A stretch of DNA of 37,816 nucleotides. Origin: an uncultured Sutterella sp. GTDB lineage: Bacteria > Pseudomonadota > Gammaproteobacteria > Burkholderiales > Burkholderiaceae_F. The notes beneath the pieces were generated by a model. That model searched no databases and had not been told where the DNA came from. It was given only the letters and a program-made list of their open reading frames with translations. Where the stretch lies: the NCBI GenBank assembly GCA_900542195.1, contig UQNA01000026.1, forward strand, positions 1 through 37,816, in the 5' to 3' direction. This document shows positions 17,051 through 25,128 of this stretch, one piece after another. Position numbers and translations under genes: made by a program. How positions within the stretch are numbered: position 1 is the first letter of the stretch; each line of letters starts with the position of its first letter.

Positions 17051-17326
17051 CTAAAGAATAAAGAATGGATTGAAATTATTTTCAGCTGCTATGCCATACC
17101 GTTTTTCACAATTTGGAGAGAGTTGAAAAACATCTGCTTTTCCCGTATCCCCCAGTAAATGCGTCAGCTCCTCGAGAAGTTCTTTCTTTTCTAAGTTTGT
17201 CATCCAACACTCAAAACAAGACTTTTGTCCTCCAACCGCAAATGCTTTGACGACCCTATGGACTTTCTTATAGACTTGTTGATCATGAATGTCGTAACAA
17301 ACTAAAAATAAGTTTCTTTCGGGCAT
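17051..17326 (-). CDS. cas2: Cas2, stand-alone adaptation subunit
   Basis: Small ferredoxin-fold protein that bridges Cas1 dimers during spacer acquisition. Motifs: LFLVCYDIHDQQVYKKVHR with the conserved Asp in the first strand, then GGQKSCFECWM, typical of type III-associated Cas2. Length 91 aa is normal. It is the first gene of the minus-strand cas operon, adjacent to the leader, with its ATG at 17326. Its 5' end is duplicated as a dead copy at 2880-2983. Confidence 0.92.
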   Translation of the reverse strand: MPERNLFLVCYDIHDQQVYKKVHRVVKAFAVGGQKSCFECWMTNLEKKELLEELTHLLGDTGKADVFQLSPNCEKRYGIAAENNFNPFFIL

Positions 17327-17514
17327 TTCTGTTCTTTAAATTTTTGTTAGTGATCAATCTACTCGGAACTTCTTTCACTCATGGAAGAAACAATTTTGTC
17401 AGCTCAAAGGGGGAAAACTTACAGATTTCCGAGTTTTCTTTTTCTTAATTTTTACATGCTCTTTTTTCTTCCTCTTAACCCAATGATTTTGAAATTAAAA
17501 ATATTCTACGAAGG
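17327..17514 (+). promoter_or_regulatory. Leader of CRISPR array 2 and cas operon promoter region
   Basis: AT-rich, 188-bp divergent region between cas2 (leftward) and array 2 (rightward). It should hold the array promoter, the acquisition signals and the cas promoter, although no single promoter can be assigned with confidence. Its last 40 bp match the leader of array 1 closely (TTAACCCAATGATTTT, then an AAATTAAAAATA block and TCTACGA). The part next to cas2 (TTCTTTAAATTTTTGTT) is also shared. Confidence 0.75.
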
Positions 17515-19140
17515 GTCGGAATGACTTCCCTGTTTTGAAGGGATTGAGACCCTGTCCGCTATCTTCTTCCAGTTTACATTTTTGAGTCGGAATGACTTCC
17601 CTGTTTTGAAGGGATTGAGACTCTTTAAAAAACACGAGCCAAAAGCGATGGGTGTCGGAATGACTTCCCTGTTTTGAAGGGATTGAGACCGGTAAATCTC
17701 AAGCTATGCTCTGTCCTCTGCGGGTCGGAATGATTTCTCTGTTTTGAAGGGATTGAGACGTGCACTTCCAAGTGTCGTAATCAATGGTTTTCATGTCGGA
17801 ATGACTTCCCTGTTTTGAAGGGATTGAGACTTAGTTGATTCTTGTGTTGTCGTAAAGATACAGCGTCGGAATGACTTCCCTGTTTTGAGGGGATTGAGAC
17901 AAAAAAGGAGTTACTACTTCAATCCCATTCTTTTGTAGGAATGACTTCCCTGTTTTGAAGGGATTGAGACTTGCACTCAACCCAGACAGCGTCTTGGATC
18001 ATGTAAGAATGATTCCCCTGTTTTGATGGGATTGAGACTTTTTAGCGATGATTTTTCGGATTGAAGTTTCTTGTCGGAATGATTTCCCTGTTTTGAAGGG
18101 ATCGTGACTTGTATGGCTCTGGTAGTTCGTGAAACGCTACAACATCGGAATGATTTTCCTATTCAAAGGGATTGAAACTTACATTGACAGCTATGAGTGT
18201 TGACTGTATCGCCAGAATGATCTCCCTGTTTTGAAGGGATTGAGACGAATAAAGTACTTTGGTTAAAGTTATTTGCTACGTCGGAATGACTTCCCTGTTT
18301 TGAAGGGATTGAGACTTCTTTCTTAATTCTATTAATCGCTCCTTGTATGTATGAATGACTTCCCTGTTTTGAAGGGATTGGGACCAAGAATGCTCGCTCG
18401 CTGTGTCTGGCGTATAGTTGTAGGGATGACTTCCCTGTTTTGAAGGGATTGAGACTTATTGTGCCCCGGTGATCTATATCCGGAGTTGATGTAGGAATAA
18501 CTTCCCTGTTTTGAAGGGATTGAAGCCCTGGAATATTCGGTAAACCAGCCGATATATAGTCAAAATAACTTCCCTGCTTTGAAGGGATTGAGACTTGACC
18601 GTGTTACAAGCTACACAGATATCCTTAGCTCCGAATGATTTTTCTATTTCAAGGGGATTGAAACTTACATTGACAGCTATGAGTGCTGGCTGTATCGTCA
18701 GAATGATTTCCTGTTTTGAAGAGATTGAGACTCGTATCAAGACTCTTCCTTGAACGGGCTTTCTCCGTAGGAATGATTTCCTTGTTTTGAAGGGATTGAG
18801 ACCAGTAAAACAAATTTTGGTGTTCGCCCATGACGTCGGAATGACTTCCCTGTTTTGAAGGGATTGGAACTCAGGATTGACTCTTCTAAGCTGAATGCTC
18901 AAAGTCGGAATGATTTCCCTGTTTGAAGGGATTGTGACCCTGTTATATTCGGTAAACCCGCTTCGATGTAGACAGAATAGCTTTCCTGCTCTGAAGGGAT
19001 TAAGACTTCTTAAAGATAGAAGTCTTTACTTTCGTGTCGGAATGATTCCCCTGTTTTGAAGGGATTGAGACTGCCTCTGCACGTCTTCTTCATCGAATAT
19101 CGAAGTAGGAATGACTTCCCTGCTTTGAAGAGATACATGA
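17515..19140 (+). CRISPR. CRISPR array 2 (24 repeats, 23 spacers)
   Basis: Repeats are 36 bp, beginning GTCGGAATGAC and ending GGGATTGAGAC, with a 5-bp hairpin TCCCT...AGGGA and the 8-nt handle ATTGAGAC expected for type III. Repeat starts: 17515, 17586, 17654, 17724, 17795, 17865, 17935, 18003, 18073, 18144, 18211, 18280, 18349, 18420, 18491, 18559, 18629, 18697, 18767, 18835, 18904, 18971, 19036 and 19105. Spacers are 29-35 bp. The left repeats are nearly identical and the right ones increasingly mutated, including three 35-bp copies (18144, 18697 and 18904) and a last one whose 3' end is destroyed. This places the leader on the left and transcription on the plus strand. Two pairs of related spacers occur: 18179/18665 and 18527/18939. 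Short open frames within the array are artefacts of repeat periodicity. Confidence 0.98.
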
Positions 19141-19169
19141 GTCTTGTCAGCCCAATGGGCTGACAAGAC
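19141..19169 (+). terminator. Perfect 13-bp hairpin flush with the end of array 2
   Basis: GTCTTGTCAGCCC (19141-19153), loop AAT, then the exact complement GGGCTGACAAGAC (19157-19169). It abuts the final damaged repeat. No T run follows, so it is not a standard intrinsic terminator. It may stop or stabilise the crRNA precursor, or be the end of a small mobile element. Confidence 0.5.
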
Positions 19170-19416
19170 GGATACGGAGAGAAACCGATCCTGACTGTTT
19201 TAACAGATTTAGAGGCATGCCAGGAACTTAGCTGTTTTTTCGCTCTTTTCTCGTTCTTGTCCACAATCTCCTTGCGGGAGCCTTTACAGATTCCAGAGGC
19301 TCTCGGGAAAAGCACCCCTGACGAAGGTTCATAAACCCCCAACAGCAACATCAGCAAGAACCCCACAGTAACTGAAAACTCCCCAGAATACTTTACTGTT
19401 ACAACAGCTAGCTACC
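19170..19416. other. Gene-free stretch between array 2 and the response regulator gene
   Basis: No gene seen. It contains one further stem, GAGCCT (19278) with AGGCTC (19296) around a 12-nt loop. Since the regulator operon runs leftward into this region, one of these hairpins may terminate it. Confidence 0.35.
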
Positions 19417-20034
19417 CTACATAAAGTTCTCCACCGCAAGTGCCAGCTCTTTTACGTTTGAGACTCCAAGTTTTCTATATGCCGTTTGCCTATGGGTCTC
19501 TACAGTCCGTTTACTTAAGTCGAGTGCCTCAGCAATTTCTCTATTGCTTAACTCTTTTAAGGCTAAAGAAAGAATTTGTTTTTCTCTGTTAGTAAGACTG
19601 TCGAACCTTCTTTTGGCTTCCGGATAAGGAATTTTTAACTCTCTTTCAGAGACATCTCTAGCAACCAGAATTTCTATCAAATCTAGTAACTTCTCCGGAT
19701 CTAAAGGTTTCTGCAAAAAATCGCATGCCCCTGACTTCATCGCTTCAACCGCCATCGGAACGTCTCCGTGGGCGGTTAAGAAAATCACGGGTACCGAAGA
19801 ACCTCTAACGACCAACTCTCTTTGAACCTCCAATCCACTCATCCCCTCCATTTGAATGTCCAAGATAATGCAACCGGGAACCGAGGAGGCCTCATCAATC
19901 AAAAACTGCTCACCGCTGGAATAAACTTGAACCTTCCAGTCCTCATTCTCTAGCAAAAAACGAATAGCTTTTTGGACATCTTCGTCATCGTCAACAACTC
20001 TAATAACCGCGATATCTCTGATTTTTGTGTTCAT
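19417..20034 (-). CDS. FixJ/TtrR-type response regulator
   Basis: Two-component transcription factor. The receiver domain (about residues 8-125) has the acidic pocket VVDDDED (Asp15-17), phospho-acceptor Asp59 in CIILDIQM, Thr87 in IFLTAHG and Lys109 in LQKP. A LuxR-type helix-turn-helix occupies about residues 147-200 (LTNREKQIL, SNREIAEAL, KRTVETHR). Length 205 aa is standard for the FixJ subfamily. It lies 9 bp after the sensor kinase gene and is its obvious partner. Likely targets are the two flavoprotein genes next to it; this is inferred from position. Confidence 0.9.
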   Translation of the reverse strand: MNTKIRDIAVIRVVDDDEDVQKAIRFLLENEDWKVQVYSSGEQFLIDEASSVPGCIILDIQMEGMSGLEVQRELVVRGSSVPVIFLTAHGDVPMAVEAMKSGACDFLQKPLDPEKLLDLIEILVARDVSERELKIPYPEAKRRFDSLTNREKQILSLALKELSNREIAEALDLSKRTVETHRQTAYRKLGVSNVKELALAVENFM

Positions 20035-20043
20035 GCTTATCTC

Positions 20044-21804
20044 TTAACTCTTCTTTGCAATAGGTAATGTGAAGGTTACCAACAATCCGCCCAAATCACT
20101 TCTCGATAAAGCTAAATTTCCTCCCGATTTCTCAACAAACGTCCTAACAATTGAAAGACCTAAGCCGAGTCCATCCGCTTTCGTAGATTTAAACCCTTGC
20201 TCAAAAGTTTGAAACTTATCATCCGGTATCCACGGGCCGTTGTCCCAGACCTTAATTTCTAAGAAGCCTGACGATTGAGGCTGAGCTGATATAAAAACGG
20301 TAGGAATCTGTGTTGGACTTACCGCCTCATAAGCATTTTTTATTAAGTTCGAAAAAATCAATTCGACTTCTAAAGGTTCACCATAGAGTTCAGTATCTTG
20401 AACCTCCGTCAGATCGAATTTGCATTCTTTATGGGAAATTTCAAAAATTTTAATCGTATGAACAAGCAAAGGTTTCAAATGAAAGAGCTGGGGGCAAGAA
20501 GTTTTATTTTTTACATAGTCTCTAACTTTCTGAATAATATCGTCAGCCCTGATTACTTGTTCGGTTATTTCTGTCAACCCTTTTTGAAATTTTTCCTGAT
20601 CTAATTTTTCTTTTTTGCTCAACCGGGTCAAGCTGAAGGTATAACACCTTATTGCATTCAAAGGCTGACGCAGTTCATGAGCGAATAGACTGCTCATCTG
20701 ACTAATTGTTCCCAGCCTCTGCAGCTTTCCTAACTTCTCTTCCGTTAGTACCGCTTGTTTCTTCAGCTGTTCTTGCTTTTTAAGAGAAGCTGTAAGCTGG
20801 GCAGTGCGTTTTTGCACTAAATGTTCGGATCGAACCGAATGCAGAAGAAGGCCAATTACCAGTCCTAATGCTCCTAAAAAGACAAACCAATATTCAGCTA
20901 GAACTCTCGAGAAGGACCACTTCCGTTCAGACGCATTAGCATCTCTGTCAATTAACCTAAGAACCTTATCTATTTGAGAAAAATCAGAGGCCGTTCCCCA
21001 CAACATTTCTTGCTTGGTCGGAGGCAGACTCAAAAGAATAATACTCAGCTGCCGAGACAAACTAGCAGACACTGAAGGTAAGGTACCAATCGTTATATTC
21101 GGATAGAGGGCCGTGGAGTGGACACATCGCAGATTTGAGTGAATTTTTGGCATTAGGACGTCTATCGCTAATGAGGAAATGGGTAATTTTTCCGATTCGG
21201 TTTCCAATTGGCAACCCGGAAGAATCACTGCGTCCCAATCTCCATGGAGAAGTCCTTCGATTTGCCTGTCAAGACTAATGTCTTTTTTAATTAAGCCTTT
21301 CTTGAACTTTTCATATTCTTCAGCTAAGTTGTTTTTCTTTTCTCCGAATTCTCCAAACAACAGAAAGAGATTTTCTTCTCCATATTTAGGATTGAAGAAA
21401 ACTTTTCTTTTCTTCAAATCTTCCAAATGAGAAAGATTGCTGCCTTTGGCTCTGATGAACACCGCAGTACTTTTACCATAATTCGGGTCTAAGGCTCTGT
21501 CCGACACCGCCGTGGCTAAATCTTTAACGCCGCTTTTGCCCATGGAAGAAAAGAAAGAGGCCGAAGAGATAAATAAATCCACTTCATTGTTTTCTACAGC
21601 CGTCTTCAAGTTTTCAGTTGAAAAGAAATTGACAATAATTTCTCTTTCCAGCCTCTTATTCAAAGCCGCAACCGTTTCTTTTACGAGAGGTTCCTCTCTT
21701 CCTAGAAGAATTGATTTTTCAATGCCTAGCCGCAAACTATTAATGGCCATAGCCTGAACAGTCAGAGAAAAGTAGAGAAATAGAAAGAAAAGTATCTTCT
21801 TCAT
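20044..21804 (-). CDS. TtrS-like sensor histidine kinase with PhnD-type periplasmic domain
   Basis: Membrane sensor that phosphorylates the adjacent regulator. A signal peptide (about residues 1-20) leads into a periplasmic-binding-protein-like domain of the phosphonate-binding type (NEVDLFISSASFF, TAVFIRAKGSNLSHLEDLKK), then a membrane helix at about 305-325 (YWFVFLGALGLVIGLLL) and a short coiled coil. The kinase core has His376 in FAHELRQPLNAIR, the N box NLIKNAYEAV, and ATP-binding loops DNGPWIPDD and GLGLGLSIVR. The layout matches TtrS, the tetrathionate sensor, but the ligand cannot be read from the sequence. Its start overlaps the upstream flavoprotein stop by 4 bp (ATGA), tying the sensor to that gene. 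It probably senses the substrate of the neighbouring reductases. Confidence 0.87.
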   Translation of the reverse strand: MKKILFFLFLYFSLTVQAMAINSLRLGIEKSILLGREEPLVKETVAALNKRLEREIIVNFFSTENLKTAVENNEVDLFISSASFFSSMGKSGVKDLATAVSDRALDPNYGKSTAVFIRAKGSNLSHLEDLKKRKVFFNPKYGEENLFLLFGEFGEKKNNLAEEYEKFKKGLIKKDISLDRQIEGLLHGDWDAVILPGCQLETESEKLPISSLAIDVLMPKIHSNLRCVHSTALYPNITIGTLPSVSASLSRQLSIILLSLPPTKQEMLWGTASDFSQIDKVLRLIDRDANASERKWSFSRVLAEYWFVFLGALGLVIGLLLHSVRSEHLVQKRTAQLTASLKKQEQLKKQAVLTEEKLGKLQRLGTISQMSSLFAHELRQPLNAIRCYTFSLTRLSKKEKLDQEKFQKGLTEITEQVIRADDIIQKVRDYVKNKTSCPQLFHLKPLLVHTIKIFEISHKECKFDLTEVQDTELYGEPLEVELIFSNLIKNAYEAVSPTQIPTVFISAQPQSSGFLEIKVWDNGPWIPDDKFQTFEQGFKSTKADGLGLGLSIVRTFVEKSGGNLALSRSDLGGLLVTFTLPIAKKS

Positions 21805-23294
21805 GGCTGAATCAATGAATAGGCAGTTTCACCGGCAACTCTTCCAAAAGCCAAAGCTTTTCCAAACCCACATCCCGGAGTGAAATTTTCTCCGTGGACA
21901 CCTCCCATGATTTCTCCAGCCGCCAAAACATTAGGGATGATTTGTCCATCGCTCCTTAATAATTGAGTTTTATCATTTACTTTCAAGCCGCAATAAGTTC
22001 CCATAATTCCCGAGGATGCGGGCATGACATAAAAAGGCGGTCTTTCAATTTTTACCGGCTTCCCGAAACCTCCCGATAAAGACTTACGACCAAAGGGCAG
22101 TTCCGTTCCTTTTTCTACCATTTCGTTGTAGTCGCGTATCGTTTTTTCCGTATTAATAGGATGCAGCCCTGCTCTGCGAGCCGCCTCAGCAATTGTGTCA
22201 GCGAAAAAAACATGTGAAGAATTCTTATTTAAATTTTCCCAAAGTTTAGCTTCCGGAGGTCTGCTTTCTAACTGCCTTAAGCGAATGTTTTCATCAAAGA
22301 CAATGAAACTTCTTCCATTAGTCTGCTGTAAGGCAATAAGACCGATGTCCTTATATGAAATTGACTCATTTACAAACCTATGGCCGTCCTGATTAAGAAT
22401 CACAGCGCCTCCGTAGAAGATCATGGTGAAATCATTCGGATCGGCGGCATTTTTGATGAATCCGTAAGAAGGTTTAATAAATTCCGTATCTATAAGTTGA
22501 CCGCCCAATTCCAAACCGATCTTATGACCGTCACCGGTATTACCGTTTCCGGAGAAGACTTGAATATTCTCTAGATCGTTTAGGTAGTCCTGAAGCATCT
22601 TTCGATTATTTGCGAAACCGCCCGATGCCAACACTGTCACTGCCGTCTTGACTTTTAATCTTTGTCCTAAATGCTCTAAGGTGACAGTCATTTTTTGAAA
22701 AACAGGACTTAATTCAATTCCCACTGCTCTTACGGAAGGAACAATTCGGACGTTTGCGTTACGTGCCTTATCCAATAAGAAAAATACAATTTCATGAGGA
22801 TTAAAAACGTGTCCTCTCGGAATGTCGGAACCTCCGGAGGCCCACAAACTCATCGGCTTAATATTGTTTTTATAAAGAAAATCAAATTGCGCCCTTCCCG
22901 CCTCTACGAATTTCTGCACCAAGCTTGGATCATTTTTACCTCCGCCGGCTTGGATCAAATCTTTATAAAAAAGTTCCGGACTATCTGTTACATGATTAAG
23001 TCTCTGATACTCAGTGTCGGCTACGGAGAAATGGCCTCCGCACATCTTGCTTGAACCTCCTATGAGAGGTTCTTTTTCTACAAGCAAAATAGATTTGACG
23101 CCGAGTTCGGCAGCTCGCACAGCACACGACAAACCGGCAGCCCCCGAGCCAATTATTAATAACTCCACTTCTCCGGGAAGCTGAGAAGTTTCTTTCTTAA
23201 TGAATTCCGAGGCGCCAGCTGAGGATAACAACCTGTCAGCCGCTGTCGGGCTTAGAAATAAGCTTGGTAAGGCGAGAACAGTTCTTCTCAGCAT
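21801..23294 (-). CDS. FAD-dependent fumarate-reductase-like flavoprotein (minus-strand paralogue)
   Basis: Flavoprotein of the fumarate reductase/flavocytochrome c/urocanate reductase superfamily, which typically reduces a carbon-carbon double bond of an unsaturated carboxylate. FAD-binding motif: ELLIIGSGAAGLSCAVRAAE (about residues 44-63), then IGGSSKMCGGHFS. Downstream are PRGHVFNPHEIV and DGHRFVNES. The active-site region near FGRKSLSGGFGKPV and the C-terminal FAD loop GEIMGGVHGENFTPGCGFG are also present. There is no heme motif and no FMN-binding domain, so electrons must come from another protein. The N-terminus (MLRRTVLALPSLF) is export-like, but the twin-arginine motif is weak. It is the first gene of an operon with the sensor and regulator. 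The substrate is unknown. Confidence 0.86.
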   Translation of the reverse strand: MLRRTVLALPSLFLSPTAADRLLSSAGASEFIKKETSQLPGEVELLIIGSGAAGLSCAVRAAELGVKSILLVEKEPLIGGSSKMCGGHFSVADTEYQRLNHVTDSPELFYKDLIQAGGGKNDPSLVQKFVEAGRAQFDFLYKNNIKPMSLWASGGSDIPRGHVFNPHEIVFFLLDKARNANVRIVPSVRAVGIELSPVFQKMTVTLEHLGQRLKVKTAVTVLASGGFANNRKMLQDYLNDLENIQVFSGNGNTGDGHKIGLELGGQLIDTEFIKPSYGFIKNAADPNDFTMIFYGGAVILNQDGHRFVNESISYKDIGLIALQQTNGRSFIVFDENIRLRQLESRPPEAKLWENLNKNSSHVFFADTIAEAARRAGLHPINTEKTIRDYNEMVEKGTELPFGRKSLSGGFGKPVKIERPPFYVMPASSGIMGTYCGLKVNDKTQLLRSDGQIIPNVLAAGEIMGGVHGENFTPGCGFGKALAFGRVAGETAYSLIQP

Positions 23295-23397
23295 CTAGAT
23301 TTTTTCCTTGGAAATCTTTTTAAATTTTTATCAGTTTAAGAAAGGATAGCCTCATCACGCCCTTTAAAACAATCGAATGTATTTTCCATGCAAAAGT

Positions 23398-23446
23398 TTG
23401 ATCTAGATCAACATACTTACGTATTTCGCTTTCTAGACTGAATCTT
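23398..23446 (+). promoter_or_regulatory. FNR/ANR-type class II promoter of the plus-strand flavoprotein gene
   Basis: TTGATCTAGATCAA (23398-23411) is a perfect FNR/ANR box (TTGAT-N4-ATCAA). A -10-like TAGACT lies at 23434-23439. This would put the start site near 23446, with the box centred at -41.5, exactly the class II activation position. The downstream gene starts at 23516 with an AAGGAG box. Oxygen-limited induction is the expected result. Confidence 0.78.
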
Positions 23447-23515
23447 ACTTAGAGAGGAAAGAAAACAACGAGTTATCTTCTCTGAGCTCCATTTAAGCAG
23501 AACAAGGAGAACCTT

Positions 23516-24985
23516 ATGACACTATCTCGCAGAAATCTTTTGAAGACAGTCGGCTTAGGCACTTTAGCCACCCTTCCCTCTGTGCAAGCTAATGCAGCTG
23601 GTTTTGACAAAGAATATGACGTTGTAATCGTTGGAGGCGGCGGTGCAGGTCTCGCTGCAGCATGCAGAGCCGGTGAATTGGGGTTGAAAGCAATCGTATT
23701 GGAAAAGACCGGTTTGCTTGGCGGTTCAAGCCTTTTATGCGGAGGCCAGTTCTCTACTTTCGGAACAGATCTTCAAAAAGCCAAAGGTAAAACCGATACG
23801 GCAGATATTTTCTACAACGACATGATCAAGACCGGCAAAGGCATGAACGATCCGAAAGTCGTCAGAGCTTTTGTGAATATGTCAAAGATTCAATATGACT
23901 TTTTAACTAAGACGCTAGATGTTCATCCTAGAGGCGTCATGGCAGCGTCCGGCATGAGTGTTCCGCGCTCCCATACCTTCAACCCTCCGGAAGTTATCAA
24001 AGCTTTGACCAAGTATGCGAAAGATCGAGGAGTTGAAATTGTCCTTAACGCTAAAGCCAACCGTCTGGTTACGGAATGCGGAAGCGGAAGAGTAATCGGA
24101 GTCAAGGCAACCATTAACAAGAAAGATGTCGTTCTCGGTGCTACCAAAGGGGTTGTTCTTGCTGCAGGCGGATTTTCCAGAAACCCGGAACTGCTTGCCA
24201 AATTTAATCCTATCATGGCTAAGGCTGATGCCATTTCCGGCGGCGGCACTCAAGGCGACGGCATCTTGATGGCTCAGGCAATCGGTGCAGATACTTTGGA
24301 TACTACTTATATCAAGGCCTCTTATGGATTCAAGCTCAAACCGACAATCATTCAAGATATGAGCCTTATTACCTATAGCGGCGCCATCATGATTAACAAG
24401 GAAGGCAAACGCTTTACTGATGAGTCTCAATCCTACAAGCTTCAAGGGGATGCTTCCTTAGCTCAGACCGACGGTTACTCTTATCAGGTGTTTGATAAGA
24501 ACATTCTTGATTATGACCTCAAGAATGATACGCAAGGCGTTGAAATGATGACGGCATTAACCAACGATCCTGCCGGCCAGAAATGGGTTTATTTCGGAGA
24601 AACTATTGAAGAGGCTGCAAAGAAAGCCGGTTTAGATCCGAAACAGGTTAAAGAAACCGTTGAAAAGTACAACAAAGGCATCAAGGAAGGTAAAGATGAA
24701 TTCGGCCGCACTTCTCTGACAAGCGGTTTCGGTAAACCGGTTCCGTTAGAAAAAGGCCCGTTCTATATCATGCCGACTACAGCCGCTTTGATCGGCACTT
24801 ACTGCGGTCTGAAGATTAATGAAAAGGCTCAGGTCATTAATGTATTCGGTGAAGTGATACCTGCTTTGTATGCAGCCGGAGAATTGACTGGAGGTGTTCA
24901 CGGAGCAGCATACATGACCGGAACCGCATTCGGAAAAGCTATCTGCTTTGGTCGTATTGCCATCGACAGCATTGCCGGCAAGTAG
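23516..24985 (+). CDS. Tat-exported FAD-dependent fumarate-reductase-like flavoprotein
   Basis: Paralogue of the minus-strand flavoprotein. The N-terminus has a twin-arginine signal (SRRNLLK, residues 4-10; hydrophobic stretch; cleavage near ANA at about residue 27), so a folded, FAD-loaded protein should be exported to the periplasm. FAD motif: YDVVIVGGGGAGLAAACRAG (34-53), then LLGGSSLLCGGQFS. Other superfamily parts are VPRSHTFNPPEVIKAL, NKEGKRFTDES, FGRTSLTSGFGKP and GELTGGVHGAAYMTGTAFG. It has no FMN-binding or cytochrome domain, so it needs an external electron donor. The start is supported by AAGGAG. Anaerobic control is expected from the FNR-type box upstream. Substrate unknown; fumarate itself is not certain, because the substrate-loop sequence differs from the classical enzymes. 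Confidence 0.9.
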   Translation: MTLSRRNLLKTVGLGTLATLPSVQANAAGFDKEYDVVIVGGGGAGLAAACRAGELGLKAIVLEKTGLLGGSSLLCGGQFSTFGTDLQKAKGKTDTADIFYNDMIKTGKGMNDPKVVRAFVNMSKIQYDFLTKTLDVHPRGVMAASGMSVPRSHTFNPPEVIKALTKYAKDRGVEIVLNAKANRLVTECGSGRVIGVKATINKKDVVLGATKGVVLAAGGFSRNPELLAKFNPIMAKADAISGGGTQGDGILMAQAIGADTLDTTYIKASYGFKLKPTIIQDMSLITYSGAIMINKEGKRFTDESQSYKLQGDASLAQTDGYSYQVFDKNILDYDLKNDTQGVEMMTALTNDPAGQKWVYFGETIEEAAKKAGLDPKQVKETVEKYNKGIKEGKDEFGRTSLTSGFGKPVPLEKGPFYIMPTTAALIGTYCGLKINEKAQVINVFGEVIPALYAAGELTGGVHGAAYMTGTAFGKAICFGRIAIDSIAGK

Positions 24986-25046
24986 AACACGGAGCAGTAA
25001 AGATTCTTTTGTTTAGGCAGGTAATGACCTAAATGAAAGACAGAGA

Positions 25047-25077
25047 CGGGAGGCGCAGATTTAAATGCTACCTCCCG
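25047..25077 (+). terminator. Likely terminator after the plus-strand flavoprotein gene
   Basis: Perfect 7-bp stem CGGGAGG (25047-25053) and CCTCCCG (25071-25077) with a 17-nt loop, followed by GATTTATTTA. It lies 61 bp after the stop codon. The tail is only moderately T-rich. Confidence 0.55.
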
Positions 25078-25128
25078 GATTTATTTAGGCCGGTTAAATG
25101 CGAATTAAACGCTTCCAAGGGGCGTGTA

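Noticed and set aside
18163..19366. Open frames on the minus strand across array 2
   Set aside because: They arise because repeats lack stops in some frames; the translated protein repeats with the array period and has no ribosome site.
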